64,000 nt of DNA, from positions 349,464 to 413,463 of the forward strand of contig NZ_JAHPZL010000001.1 in assembly GCF_019331795.1 (NCBI RefSeq), read 5' to 3'. The notes beneath the pieces were generated by a model, which searched no databases, was not told the origin of the DNA, and saw nothing but the letters and a program-made list of their open reading frames with translations. This DNA comes from Austwickia sp. TVS 96-490-7B. GTDB lineage: Bacteria; Actinomycetota; Actinomycetes; Actinomycetales; Dermatophilaceae. Shown here one piece after another: positions 8,787-18,825 of the stretch. Within the stretch, counting starts at the first letter, position 1. Each line of letters begins with the position of its first letter. The position numbers and the translations under genes are program-made.

Positions 8787-10310
8787 TCAGTCACCGCACT
8801 CAGCTTGTTCTGCCCACCACCGACGCAGTTCAGCCTCAGCGGCTTCCTTGCCCACCGGACCGGCGTCCAGGCGGAACGCCAACAGATGCTTGTAGGCACG
8901 TCCCAGAACCGGCCCTGGGGGGATCCCGAGAATCGCTGAGATGTCGTTGCCGTCGAGCTCAGGCCGGACCTTCTTCAACTCCTCCTCAGCGGTGAGTCGG
9001 GCGATACGTGCCTCCAACTCGTCGTACGTTCGCCAGAGTCGAGCCGCTTTCTTGGCGTTCCGGGTGGTGCAATCCGCCCGCGTCAGACGGTGCAGTCGAG
9101 ACAACATCGGCCCCGCGTCCGTGACATAACGACGTACGGCGGAGTCGGTCCATTCACCCCCGCCGTACCCATGGAAGCGCAGATGCAGCTCAACCAGCCG
9201 AGCCACCGACCGAGTCGTTTCCTTGTCATAACGCAACGCGCGCATCCGTCGGGTCGTCATCTTCGCCCCGACTACCTCGTGATGATGGAAGCTGACCCCG
9301 CCCCCACTTTCAAAACGCCGAGTTGGCGGCTTGCCAATGTCATGCAGCAAGGCTGCCAACCGCAGCACCAAGTCCGGGCCTGGTACGACGCCTCCCACCA
9401 CCCCGGCATCCTCGTCAGGGTCGGCATCAGGGGCAGATTCCAGTGCGATGGCTTGCCGCAACACCGTCAAGGAATGCTCGTACACGTCCTTGTGGCGATG
9501 ATGTTCATCAATCTCTAGCCGCAGCGCGGATAACTCCGGCACGACTCGCTCGGCCAAGCCGGTGTCCACCATCACCCGGATCCCCGCGACCGGGTCAGCA
9601 CCCAACATCAATTTCGTGAACTCATCCCGCAACCGCTCCGCCGAGACCATTCCTAGCGACTCAGCCATCTCGACCATCGCCGTACGCACCTCAGGAGCCA
9701 AGTCAAACCCGATCTGAGAGACAAACCGGGCCGCCCGCATCATCCGCAAGGGGTCATCAGCAAAACTGACCTCAGGAGCCCCAGGAGTGTCCAGGCGCCG
9801 TGCTGCCAGATCAGCTAGGCCCCCGTGTGGGTCGACGAACTCCAGGGAGGGAAGCCGCAATGCCATCGCGTTGACGGTGAAATCTCGCCGGACCAAGTCC
9901 GCGACCAGATCATCACCAAACTCCACCGTCGGTTTCCGCGTCGTGTGGTCGTAGGAGTCAGCCCGATAGGTGGTGATCTCGATGAGATCTGCACCCTTGC
10001 GCAGCGCAATCGTGCCGAAAGCCCGCCCCACATCCCACTGGGCATCCGCCCAGCCAGCCGTGAGTTTCTCGATCTCTTCTGGACGAGCTGAGGTGGTCAG
10101 ATCCAGGTCAGGTGCGCACCGACCGAGGAAAGCGTCGCGAACTGGACCTCCCACCAGGGCCAGCTCATGTCCTGCGGCCGCGAATATCTCGCCGAGCTCG
10201 CCAAGGACAGGTAGGACAGGGGCGAGACGGCGTACGGCCTCTTTCAAGAGGTCGTCGATCTGGGTCTGAGCAGGAGAAGACACAGTTCCCAAGCCTAGGG
10301 GAGGTGCCAT
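8787..10310 (-). CDS. pcnA: CCA tRNA nucleotidyltransferase
   Basis: About 507 residues. The class II nucleotidyltransferase head has LVGGPVRDAFLGR and the metal ligands DLDLTT, followed by the RRDFTVNAMA and DPHGGLADL motifs and the RRAARF-like helix (MMRAARFVSQIGFD). A C-terminal HD domain follows (YEHSLTVL, LLHDIGKP). It adds or repairs the 3' CCA of tRNAs. The open frame reaches 10382; ATG 10310 is chosen by family length, but a GTG about 27 bp downstream is possible because neither has a clear ribosome site. It is divergent from the Nudix gene, as pcnA (Rv3907c) is from mutT4 in mycobacteria. Confidence 0.93.
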   Translation of the reverse strand: MAPPLGLGTVSSPAQTQIDDLLKEAVRRLAPVLPVLGELGEIFAAAGHELALVGGPVRDAFLGRCAPDLDLTTSARPEEIEKLTAGWADAQWDVGRAFGTIALRKGADLIEITTYRADSYDHTTRKPTVEFGDDLVADLVRRDFTVNAMALRLPSLEFVDPHGGLADLAARRLDTPGAPEVSFADDPLRMMRAARFVSQIGFDLAPEVRTAMVEMAESLGMVSAERLRDEFTKLMLGADPVAGIRVMVDTGLAERVVPELSALRLEIDEHHRHKDVYEHSLTVLRQAIALESAPDADPDEDAGVVGGVVPGPDLVLRLAALLHDIGKPPTRRFESGGGVSFHHHEVVGAKMTTRRMRALRYDKETTRSVARLVELHLRFHGYGGGEWTDSAVRRYVTDAGPMLSRLHRLTRADCTTRNAKKAARLWRTYDELEARIARLTAEEELKKVRPELDGNDISAILGIPPGPVLGRAYKHLLAFRLDAGPVGKEAAEAELRRWWAEQAECGD

Positions 10311-10442
10311 AGATCTGTGGACGGCGGATGCGCTCGACCGGGCTACCACCGACGTGAGGTCGCCCCAGGGGGAGGCCAGCACGCAAGAGAGCGAGCGCTA
10401 GACCCACATGGACTGGCACCCCGGTCCCGTTACAGTGACGGA

Positions 10443-10925
10443 ATGAGCACGCCTCCACGACCCGACCGGCCAGTGCGCCGGTTACCGGCGGTGGTGGAGA
10501 CCTCAGCCGGTGGGATCGTGGTCGACGTCGTGGAAGGTCAGGCCAGAATTGCGGTGATCGCCCGGCGGAACCGAGCTGGGCGGGTGGAGTGGTGTCTTCC
10601 AAAGGGACATCAGGAAGGATCAGAGACCTTGGAGCAGACAGCTGCTCGGGAGGTCGCTGAGGAGACCGGCATTGAGGGCCGGGTGCTCACCGTGTTGGGG
10701 ACGATCGACTACTGGTTCTCGACGCAGGATCGCCGGATCCACAAGGTGGTCCATCATTATTTGCTAGAAGCCATCGGTGGAGAACTCACAGTGGAGAACG
10801 ACCCGGACCATGAAGCGATCGACGTGCGGTGGTTTCCGTTGACGTCCGTGCACGAACGTCTGACATTCCCCAACGAGCGCCGGATCGCGAGAGTGGCCTG
10901 GGAGAGGCTGGCTGGACAACGATGA
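10443..10925 (+). CDS. Nudix hydrolase (MutT4-like)
   Basis: A 160-residue Nudix protein. The box GX5EX7REUXEEXGU is intact (GHQEGSETLEQTAAREVAEE and TGI) after the typical AGGIVVD strand. Such enzymes hydrolyse nucleoside diphosphate-linked compounds; mycobacterial MutT4 occupies the same position. The ATG at 10443 is selected by family length, since the frame is open to 10317. The stop overlaps the start of the DUF6049 gene by ATGA, giving an operon that runs into murJ. The substrate is not deducible. Confidence 0.88.
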   Translation: MSTPPRPDRPVRRLPAVVETSAGGIVVDVVEGQARIAVIARRNRAGRVEWCLPKGHQEGSETLEQTAAREVAEETGIEGRVLTVLGTIDYWFSTQDRRIHKVVHHYLLEAIGGELTVENDPDHEAIDVRWFPLTSVHERLTFPNERRIARVAWERLAGQR

Positions 10926-13294
10926 CGCCCCGAGAGCGTCGTGACCGCGCAATGGCACGACGCAGGCGAATGACCCGGAACAGTTGTGCCACGACAGTCG
11001 TCGTGATGGCCCTCGGCTGTGGGGTGATGCCCGCATGGGCGGCGGATCCCGCCTCAGCCCCCGCGTCTGAACCCGTCACTGAAGTCATATCGAAGAAGAT
11101 GGTGACCAATGCGTCACCCGCGGATGTGCAACCTGGTACCGCGACTACCCCCCACCCCGAGTTGATGCCCCGCTCCACGGTTGCTGCCGGTGTTGCGCTG
11201 AAGGTAGATAATCTCAGCCCCACCGTCGCCAGCCCAGGCAAGGACATTACGGTCCAGGTCAATGTGAAGGCCCTGACCGCCGATCGACTGGACACCACAG
11301 TGCGGGTGCGCGCCGGTGGTGCGCTCTTATCCCGCGCCGAGTTGGACGCCGACCGAGACGTCGCGACCCTTCCAGTGGTCTCCGCTGACACTCCGGTCAC
11401 CGCCCGCAAAGACGGCACCCAGGTGACCGTGAAGATTCCTGCCGCCCGCCTTTCCTTCCCTGCGTCGTACGGCGTCCTTCCTCTGGTCGTGGAGGCGAGC
11501 CGACAGGGTCAAACGTCCACCCTCGCTACGTTCTTGCCATTTGAACGCACTAAAGAATACGAACCCATCTCTTTAGCTGTAGCGATCCCTCTGACCGCTG
11601 ACCCGGACCCGGAGATGGTCTCCCCTGACCCGGGCACTCGGGAACGCGCCTGGGAGAGAGCGGTCAAGGACGGATCCCGCATCGACCGGATTCTCAAGGG
11701 CACTAATGACGCCGACGTGACCTATGCCGTCGATCCTGCGCTGACCGGTGCCTTGCCCAAGGACCCTGGCAAGGACAACTCGAAGAACGGCACTGAGGCG
11801 CCACCATCTGGTGCTGCGACCAGTTCTACGTCCTCGCCCAACGGCTCATCTCCCTCCCCATCACCATCGCCAGGGTCTCCCGCAGGCAGCGGGCCTCGTG
11901 CTGGGCTCGCAGAACGACTGTCTTCGCTGGCCACGACTCATCCGTTATGGGAGCTTCCCTCGGGGGACCCTGATCTGGCCGCTTTGTTGGGCAGTGGGGT
12001 ATCCAAGGAACATCTGGCCTCGGTGTTGCGCTCTGACCGTCGCCTCGCTGATCGGGTGTCTCCAGACAGCACCCCGGTGGCCTGGCCGACCTCTTCGTTG
12101 ACTCAACAACAATTCGGGGAGCTCAAAAGCGGTTACGGCCCAGATCGCCCTGCGTCACTGCTCCTCCCCTCCGGCGCAACGGCACCAGGATCGGCTGCTG
12201 GACCAGCAGGACCTGCCGCACCCGCTGCGGCGGCAGATGCGGCCCGGCGACTATCTGATGGCACAGCTGTCTTGGCCTATGACGAGACGCTCAGCAAACT
12301 CTTGGCCAACAGCTCCGCACCGGACCGGGTCGGTCTGGTCCAACGCTTCCTCGCTGAGACGATGACGCTGCTCCAGCAGTCACCGGGCAAGGCCCGTCGC
12401 CTCCTCGCGGTGGCACCTCGATCGTTGAATCCGCAGCCGTCAACGTTGAACAGCATGTTGTCGATTGCCCGATCGACACCCTGGCTGCGCAGTATCTCCA
12501 CCGGAAGCCTGCTGACCACCGCCCGCAGCCCCGAAGCTACCGTCACGCAACTCCCCACTGGACAAGTCCCTTCAGGTGCGATCGATGCTGGCGGGTCGCC
12601 GCTAGACCCGTCCCGCCTCGGCGCTATGGAACACGATGTCGACCGGCTGCAGGGCTTCTCCAGCGCGTTGGCCGGGCCGACATCGACCACCGCTCCAGCG
12701 GCTCAGCCCACCGCTAACACTCGCCCGGTCGACCCCTCTGCAGTGAGCCAAGACTTGTGGAGCCTGCTCTCGGTGCGTTGGCGGGGCCGGGCTGGCCAAT
12801 GGGAAGAGGCCCGTCGACTTTTGGACGGCAGAGTCTCTTCCTTGATCGAAGGTGTGTCGGTCATCCCGAGCCAGGTAAACTTCTTTGCCGACTCCGGAAT
12901 GATTCAGGTCACAGTGGTCAACAAGTTGAGCATTGATGTTCATGACCTCCAACTTCGCCTGGTTCCTCCCGGACGAAGCCCACGACTTCGTGTCCCTGAA
13001 TCAGCACAGCCAGTGAGCGTGGCAGCAGGAAGTCGAGCCACGGTACGAATCCCTGCCGAGTCAGTAGCAGCCGGAACTGTTGTCATCGCTACGGAGTTGA
13101 CTACTCCTGATGGCACACGACTAGGTGTTCCGGACACCACTTTGTCGGTGCATGTCCAACCGACCAATGGTTGGCTCATCCTGGGACTCGGAGGAGCCAC
13201 CGGGGTGATCTTCCTCGTGGGCCTATTGCGGACGATCCGTCATAATCGTCCCCGTGTCAGCGCTGAGGACCTCAAGGAGATCGACCTCGAATGA
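10922..13294 (+). CDS. DUF6049-family envelope protein
   Basis: 790 residues with a basic N-terminus and signal-like segment (TTVVVMALGCGVMPAWA), a long extracytoplasmic region with Ser/Pro-rich linkers around residues 300-345, and a C-terminal membrane anchor (LILGLGGATGVIFLVGLL) before a short polar tail ending KEIDLE. It corresponds by position and architecture to mycobacterial Rv3909, between the Nudix gene and murJ. Its function is unknown; co-transcription with the lipid II flippase and overlap at both ends (ATGA) suggest an envelope role. The signal peptide and single C-terminal anchor are seen; the family link is by synteny and overall pattern. Confidence 0.82.
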   Translation: MTPRERRDRAMARRRRMTRNSCATTVVVMALGCGVMPAWAADPASAPASEPVTEVISKKMVTNASPADVQPGTATTPHPELMPRSTVAAGVALKVDNLSPTVASPGKDITVQVNVKALTADRLDTTVRVRAGGALLSRAELDADRDVATLPVVSADTPVTARKDGTQVTVKIPAARLSFPASYGVLPLVVEASRQGQTSTLATFLPFERTKEYEPISLAVAIPLTADPDPEMVSPDPGTRERAWERAVKDGSRIDRILKGTNDADVTYAVDPALTGALPKDPGKDNSKNGTEAPPSGAATSSTSSPNGSSPSPSPSPGSPAGSGPRAGLAERLSSLATTHPLWELPSGDPDLAALLGSGVSKEHLASVLRSDRRLADRVSPDSTPVAWPTSSLTQQQFGELKSGYGPDRPASLLLPSGATAPGSAAGPAGPAAPAAAADAARRLSDGTAVLAYDETLSKLLANSSAPDRVGLVQRFLAETMTLLQQSPGKARRLLAVAPRSLNPQPSTLNSMLSIARSTPWLRSISTGSLLTTARSPEATVTQLPTGQVPSGAIDAGGSPLDPSRLGAMEHDVDRLQGFSSALAGPTSTTAPAAQPTANTRPVDPSAVSQDLWSLLSVRWRGRAGQWEEARRLLDGRVSSLIEGVSVIPSQVNFFADSGMIQVTVVNKLSIDVHDLQLRLVPPGRSPRLRVPESAQPVSVAAGSRATVRIPAESVAAGTVVIATELTTPDGTRLGVPDTTLSVHVQPTNGWLILGLGGATGVIFLVGLLRTIRHNRPRVSAEDLKEIDLE

Positions 13295-15027
13295 CCACCG
13301 GAACCGCTCCTGAGGCGTCCGCGGACTCGACGTCGCCCACCCCAGGGGAGAAGAAGTCCACGCAGGACGACGGAGTGGCCCGTGGCAGCGCTCTGATGGC
13401 CTCCGGGAGCTTGGTCTCCCGAGTTCTTGGCGTCGTACGAATGTCGTTGATTGCTGCACTATTTGGGGTAAACACTGCCGCGGGCGATGCCTGGCAAGTA
13501 GCAAGCATTCTCCCTACCACCGTCTACATGCTGCTGGCGGCTGGTGCCATCAATGCCATCTTCGTCCCACAGCTGACCCGTGCTGAGCAGTCAGCGGACG
13601 GGGGCAAGGACTTCATCGACCGTCTGCTGACCTTGTCATTCATCTGTTTGGGTGTGACAACGGCGCTGACCATACCGCTAGCACCCGTGCTGGTGTCGAG
13701 TTTTGCCTCATGGCCGACTGACTCCCCGACGTTTGCCTTGTCGGTGAAGTTTGCCTACACGGTGCTGCCAGCAATCTTTTTCTACGGCGTCTACACGGTC
13801 CTGGGTCAGGTGCTCAACGCCAAGAAAATGTTCGGCGCTTACGGGTGGGCCCCGGCGTTGTGCAACATCGTCTGGTTGATCGGGATGGGATCGTTCATGA
13901 TCCTCCACCCCGACGTGGGCACCAAGCTGTCGGATTGGTCAATGTCTTCGATCATCATCATCGGCGGCTCCTTCACCCTCGGGGTGACCTTGCAGGCCTT
14001 GATTCTGATCGTGCCGTTGTTGCGGTCCGGGTGGCGGTTTCATCCGAAGTTCGGTTTCCGCGGGATCGGGTTGAGCTCCGCAGGGAAGGTCGCTGGATGG
14101 ACGTTCGCGGGGATCGGGGTGACACAGGTTGCCTTGGCGGTGAGTTCCCAGGTATTGACCTCCAGCACTGGTTCTGGTCTGGGAAAACTTGGTTATGACA
14201 ATGCCTTCTTCCTGTTCATGACGCCACATGGTCTGATCACCGTGTCCTTGGCGACCACCTTGTTCACGCAGATGTCCACTGCGGCTGCTCGGAAAAACAT
14301 CTACGGCGTACGCACGCATCTTCGGCGGGGTTTGCGGCTGATTGGTGTCGCGTTGATTCCGACCACCATCGCCGCCTTGTGCCTGGCCAACGCGGGCACC
14401 TCCATCGTTTTCAGCGGCAATGACATCCAAACCACCCGTGAGGTGTCACAGGTTTTCATGTTGTTGTCGTTGGCTCTGCTGCCCTACGGCGTGATGTACC
14501 TGGTGCAGCGGGTCTTCTATGCCTTTGAGGACGCCAGGACTCCGTTCTGGTTGTCGTTCTTGGCAGCAGTCATCTTCTCGATCGGTTCAGTGGCGGCCGT
14601 GATGCTCTTCGGGACGGAGCACCGCGCTTTGGGGGTGGCAGCTGCCGCGGTGGCCTCAGACATTGTTGCCGCGCTGGTAGGGCTGCGGTGGGTGGGTCAG
14701 CGTCTGGATGACATGCCGATGATCGACGTCTGGGAGAGCTGGACCCGGGCTTTGTTCGCCTCACTGACTGCCGGGTTGGGGACTTTGCTGGTCGTAGGAA
14801 TTCTGCAATGGTTGCTCCCGGATCGGTTTGGGGCTCTCCTCACTCTCGTCCTCGGCGGTGCTGCCTTCTTGGTCATCTACGTCGTGTCGGCGAGGTGGCT
14901 GTGGATCCGCGATCTGAACGACTTGTTGGGACCTTTACTACGACGTGTCGAGGGCCTTTCCCGCAAGAAAACCGGGGTGCAGCACGATGCGGCTTCCGGA
15001 TCGCGCAAGGGCGCGCACAGGGCCTGA
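13291..15027 (+). CDS. murJ: Lipid II flippase MurJ
   Basis: 578 residues with about 14 hydrophobic segments and the MviN/MurJ opening ASGSLVSRVLGVVRMSLIAA. It contains the MurJ-typical Pro/Gly-rich turns such as LPTTVYMLLAAGAINAIFVP. It moves lipid-linked peptidoglycan precursor across the membrane. The start overlaps the upstream stop. Unlike mycobacterial MviN, the kinase-like cytoplasmic part is not fused but encoded by the next gene, starting 79 bp after the murJ stop. Confidence 0.95.
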   Translation: MTTGTAPEASADSTSPTPGEKKSTQDDGVARGSALMASGSLVSRVLGVVRMSLIAALFGVNTAAGDAWQVASILPTTVYMLLAAGAINAIFVPQLTRAEQSADGGKDFIDRLLTLSFICLGVTTALTIPLAPVLVSSFASWPTDSPTFALSVKFAYTVLPAIFFYGVYTVLGQVLNAKKMFGAYGWAPALCNIVWLIGMGSFMILHPDVGTKLSDWSMSSIIIIGGSFTLGVTLQALILIVPLLRSGWRFHPKFGFRGIGLSSAGKVAGWTFAGIGVTQVALAVSSQVLTSSTGSGLGKLGYDNAFFLFMTPHGLITVSLATTLFTQMSTAAARKNIYGVRTHLRRGLRLIGVALIPTTIAALCLANAGTSIVFSGNDIQTTREVSQVFMLLSLALLPYGVMYLVQRVFYAFEDARTPFWLSFLAAVIFSIGSVAAVMLFGTEHRALGVAAAAVASDIVAALVGLRWVGQRLDDMPMIDVWESWTRALFASLTAGLGTLLVVGILQWLLPDRFGALLTLVLGGAAFLVIYVVSARWLWIRDLNDLLGPLLRRVEGLSRKKTGVQHDAASGSRKGAHRA

Positions 15028-15105
15028 CCCGCACTCCCCTCTAAGATGGCCGTGGGAGGTGAAGGGCACGCCGTGGGGCGCGCCGGCCACACTGAAGGAG
15101 TTGGC

Positions 15106-17730
15106 GTGCAGGAGTTAGCGCCCGGGCGCATTATTGGCGGCCGGTATACCCTCGACGAGCGTCTGCTCACCTCCGCGGACGGTCGAGAGTCCTGGACGGC
15201 GACAGACACCACGTTGCAGGCCGAGGTCAGCGTCACGCTGGTGCCCGCAGATTCCGACGGAGCAGCGGGGATGTTGGATGCGGCACGGCGTGCTGCACAT
15301 GTCCGAGATCACCGATTGGTGCGGGTTCTCGACGTCGGAAGCACCGATGGAGTGTCCTGGGTGGTCGAGGAACACCACCGGGATACCCGCTCCTTGGTTG
15401 ACGTCATTGAGGACAAGCCCCTGACTGGCGAGCAGGCCAGGACATTACTGGGTGAAGCGTCGTCGTGTTTGGCGGTCGCGGCCCGCCGGGGGATGCACCA
15501 CATGAGGTTGACGCCGTACATGGTGCAGGTCACCACCACCGGTGGTGTCCTCATCAGCGGGTTAGGTACGGCGATCGCTTTGGACGGTGGTGAAGAACCC
15601 ACCACTGAGGATGCCGCACGCGCTGACAGCGTGGGTTTGCTCGCTTTGGCGTATTACGCCATGACCACGCGGTGGCCATTGCCAACCTCCGTGGCGGGCG
15701 TTCTTCCTGCGCCGAAGGTCGTGGGTGGGGTCCCGGCACCATCAGAGATTGCGGCTGGTGTCCCCGCTGATCTCGACATGCTTTGCCGGACTGCACTCAA
15801 CGGCAAACCGGGACCGGTGGGTCCGGCCCAACTGGCTCGCGAAGTCGCGCCGTGGCGTCCGTCTTTATACAACCCGGACCCGGTTTCTCAGAAGTCATCA
15901 GCACGACCGACCACACCAGCAGTGCCAGGGGCTAAAAAACATGAATCAGCTGCAGCTGCAACACCTTCGACCGAAGAACCCGATCTTCCCGGTTCCGATC
16001 CCAGGCCAGGGGACACCATGAGCGTCCGTGATGATGACGCCAAGGAGCCAGCGAAACCACACCGACCGTCGAGTGGCCTCAACATGGATCAGCACCCACA
16101 GGGTCCTGACGATGAGGTCACGACCGCTCTGAAGAAGCACAAGCCCTCTCCTGCCGCAAAACCCACGTCTGACAATGACGACGACACCACTAAGGCCCTG
16201 CCGGTGCAGTCGGGGCGTCCAGGGAAGCAGCGCAAGAACACCGCCGCACCGTCCCAGGACCAGTCAGCCCCCAAGGAAGCCACGGGCGACGACACCCCAG
16301 CAGCGGCACCGTCATCCCCAGCGGAATCGTCGGCATCGGCTAAGAGTGGGGCCCGGCCTACCGCGAACAAACCTTCGAGAGAAGACCGTCTCGCCTCCGC
16401 TGCGCAGAAAACCCAACCCATGCCCCAGCAACCTGGACGCAAGCGCCCTCCCATTTCGGCGCCGCCGCCGCAGGGACCTCCGGTGGTAGGCCCGGCAACA
16501 CCAGGTGTGCCTGCGACCAAAGACAGCAAAGCTCCAGCAGCACAGCCGACAGCGCCTCCCCGGGGCGAGTCCGCGCCGCCATCGTTGGCGACAGCCCCGC
16601 CTCCTCAGGGTCGACGACAGGAGCCTGCTGCGCCTCCGCCTAGCCTTGCGGCAAAGTCGCCAACGCCTCGTCCGGCACGCCCTGCGCCTGCTTCGGCCGC
16701 TCCTGCTTCGCCCGCTCCTGCGGGGCCTGCACCCATGCAGATCTCGCCGGGCGGTCGGCCAAGGAAGACCGACGCCCCAGTAGCGGCATCAGTGCCGCAG
16801 AGCCCGGACAACGCCACGGAGAAGGCCTCGGACCGCTCTGGACCTCATCGTTCTCCCAGCGAAGAGACGACGGAAGCGGCTCGCCACCATCCGGGTGAAG
16901 CCGTCGCTAAATTAGGCACCTTCGCTCGAGCTGCTGCAGATAAAGCACAACTGAAGAAAGAGCAGTACGCCACCCGGAAAGCCGCAGAGCAAGCTGAGCG
17001 TCGAGAGCTAGAGCACTCGGTTCGACTCTCTGACATTCCCAGTGCCCCGTCGGAGTATCCGTCCGCTGGTCCTTTGCTGCATTTCGTGCCTGAGGATCCG
17101 CCGGGAACGCATTCACGGTTGGTATTGAGCATTGTGGCTGCGACAGTCGTGGTAGCGCTGCTCATTGCGATGGTGGTGTTGTTGCAGGCAGTAAGTGGCG
17201 GTGATGACGCACCTCAACCTGCGAAGCCTTCAGCAGCGGGTCCGGCATCAAGTCGAGTGCCTGCGGATTCTTCGACGCCGGCAGCCCCAGGCAAGCCGAT
17301 ATCCATCGTCAAGGGAGTCAGTGTCGATCCGTACGGTGACGGTTCGGAGAACGACGGCCAACTCCCCAGGGCGTTCGACGGTGATCCCGCCACCCGGTGG
17401 GCTTCAGAGCGGTACCTCAGTGATCCCGGCTGGGGCGGCGACGGAAACCGTGGGGTGGGCGCTGCCTTTCAACTGGGCTCGCCCACAGCGCTGAAACAGG
17501 TGAAATTGTCGTTCGGGGAAACATCGCAGACCGGTGCGATCTACGTCTCGGATCGCCCGGAGATCACGGGTGCGACGAAGGTCGGGTCGTTCTCCGAGGC
17601 CACGGGGACGACGACGGTTGAGGTGACTGACGCGCCACGTGCGGCGTACGTCATGGTGTGGTTCACCAAAGCGGCGAAGGACAACGGTGGGTTCCGGGTG
17701 GCGCTCAATGAGATCGTCCCGCTGGGTTAA
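15106..17730 (+). CDS. Membrane-anchored serine/threonine pseudokinase with discoidin-like C-terminus
   Basis: 874 residues. Residues 1-230 resemble a protein kinase fold, but key residues are missing: the ATP lysine position lies in AEVSVTLV, the HRD position reads HHMRLTPYM and the DFG position reads ISGLG. A 400-residue Pro/Ala/Ser-rich linker follows, then a membrane segment (VLSIVAATVVVALLIAMVVL) and an extracytoplasmic domain with AFDGDPATRWAS, typical of F5/8-type/discoidin modules. The GTG at 15106 has GAAGGAG at ideal distance. In mycobacteria the equivalent domain is fused to MviN and recruits FhaA, so a MurJ-regulating scaffold is inferred. Confidence 0.82.
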   Translation: MQELAPGRIIGGRYTLDERLLTSADGRESWTATDTTLQAEVSVTLVPADSDGAAGMLDAARRAAHVRDHRLVRVLDVGSTDGVSWVVEEHHRDTRSLVDVIEDKPLTGEQARTLLGEASSCLAVAARRGMHHMRLTPYMVQVTTTGGVLISGLGTAIALDGGEEPTTEDAARADSVGLLALAYYAMTTRWPLPTSVAGVLPAPKVVGGVPAPSEIAAGVPADLDMLCRTALNGKPGPVGPAQLAREVAPWRPSLYNPDPVSQKSSARPTTPAVPGAKKHESAAAATPSTEEPDLPGSDPRPGDTMSVRDDDAKEPAKPHRPSSGLNMDQHPQGPDDEVTTALKKHKPSPAAKPTSDNDDDTTKALPVQSGRPGKQRKNTAAPSQDQSAPKEATGDDTPAAAPSSPAESSASAKSGARPTANKPSREDRLASAAQKTQPMPQQPGRKRPPISAPPPQGPPVVGPATPGVPATKDSKAPAAQPTAPPRGESAPPSLATAPPPQGRRQEPAAPPPSLAAKSPTPRPARPAPASAAPASPAPAGPAPMQISPGGRPRKTDAPVAASVPQSPDNATEKASDRSGPHRSPSEETTEAARHHPGEAVAKLGTFARAAADKAQLKKEQYATRKAAEQAERRELEHSVRLSDIPSAPSEYPSAGPLLHFVPEDPPGTHSRLVLSIVAATVVVALLIAMVVLLQAVSGGDDAPQPAKPSAAGPASSRVPADSSTPAAPGKPISIVKGVSVDPYGDGSENDGQLPRAFDGDPATRWASERYLSDPGWGGDGNRGVGAAFQLGSPTALKQVKLSFGETSQTGAIYVSDRPEITGATKVGSFSEATGTTTVEVTDAPRAAYVMVWFTKAAKDNGGFRVALNEIVPLG

Positions 17731-18018
17731 TGATTTCCTGAATCGACCTGTTGTCACCCTGTGAGCTGGGAATATGTCCTTGCTGAGAGCCTGACATCGT
17801 CCACAGCGGTGCCCGGATTATCCCACCTCTGAGCTGCATCATCTTTCCCGTCATCGTCGAGACGGAGATCACTTTCAGACTTTCTGGGAACCTCTTCGGG
17901 GGTCCGAACCGTCCTCTGAGTGGAATCCTTCCAATGGGGCACGCTGTTGAGCACAGGTCACGGCATGCTGCGGGTGGAGGAACTCAACCCTCATTTCGGG
18001 AGATAGGGGATTCGCCAG

Positions 18019-18825
18019 GTGGCCAGCAAGGAACCGGAAACGCCGAAGCACTCTCCCCACGACGACGACCCCACCGGCGTGCAGCGCCTGCTGTCGACAC
18101 TTCCTGATCCTGCGCCGATGCCACGAGACCTCGTCGATCGCATCAATGCATCGTTGCGGGAGGAGTCGCAGCGTGCAGAGGATGTCCACTACGCCCTTTT
18201 TGCTGGGCGAGGCACCAAATCGATCTCTCGGCGGTGTTGGCGAGCCTTAGGTACGGCGACGGCGGTGTTGGCTGCCGGTGTGATGGCAGCGACGTCATTG
18301 CAGCAACCTGAGTCCGCGTTATCTCGTGCGCTGACCGGCCCTGGCCCCACAGATGAGGGTACGCCGTCACTCAGCACGGAGGTCGGTGAGTCTCCTGACC
18401 ACGGGGCAAATCCGCATGAATCCCACGATTCATCGGCAGTGATGGCACACGGTCAGAGCGGAATCAACCCACCGAGCAGTCCGCAGCGGCAAGGGTTAAC
18501 GATGTGGGGAGAGTCGCCACACACCTATGTGCCGGCTGAGCTCCTCCCCAAGGCGAAGCAGTTGCTGTCCTCAGCTTCAACTGCGCATCTCGGTCCGGTC
18601 ACGTCAAAGTCGGGGCGTCTCTCGACCTTGACGGGGTTGGAGCGATGTCTTCAGGCGTTGGACATCCCCAGCGATGCCTCCGTCGTGGTGGACGTTGCCA
18701 CCTACGAAGGCAAACCAGTGGCAGTAGTGGCATCTCAGCACGAAGGGGTGGAGCAGGTACGCGTCGTCAGGCGCAGTTGCACCGAGGGGGATCCGGGGTT
18801 GATCGCGGGACCGTACGGATTATGA
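18019..18825 (+). CDS. Anti-sigma-factor-like membrane protein (RsmA/Rv3912 position)
   Basis: 268 residues. The N-terminal cytoplasmic part has LLSTLPDPAPMPRDLVDRI, the pattern seen in actinobacterial SigM anti-sigma proteins, then a membrane segment near residues 75-92 and an extracytoplasmic region with a conserved-looking C-terminal globule (LERCLQALDIPSDASVVVDV). No zinc-binding HxxxCxxC is present. The GTG start is preceded by AGGGGA. Its location between murJ/pseudokinase and trxB equals that of Rv3912, but no sigma-factor gene lies beside it, so the partner is missing or elsewhere. The anti-sigma function is inferred. Confidence 0.6.
   Translation: MASKEPETPKHSPHDDDPTGVQRLLSTLPDPAPMPRDLVDRINASLREESQRAEDVHYALFAGRGTKSISRRCWRALGTATAVLAAGVMAATSLQQPESALSRALTGPGPTDEGTPSLSTEVGESPDHGANPHESHDSSAVMAHGQSGINPPSSPQRQGLTMWGESPHTYVPAELLPKAKQLLSSASTAHLGPVTSKSGRLSTLTGLERCLQALDIPSDASVVVDVATYEGKPVAVVASQHEGVEQVRVVRRSCTEGDPGLIAGPYGL

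Noticed and set aside
17731-18018. Possible sigM remnant between the pseudokinase and the anti-sigma-like gene
   Set aside because: No ECF sigma region 2 or 4 sequence in any frame.
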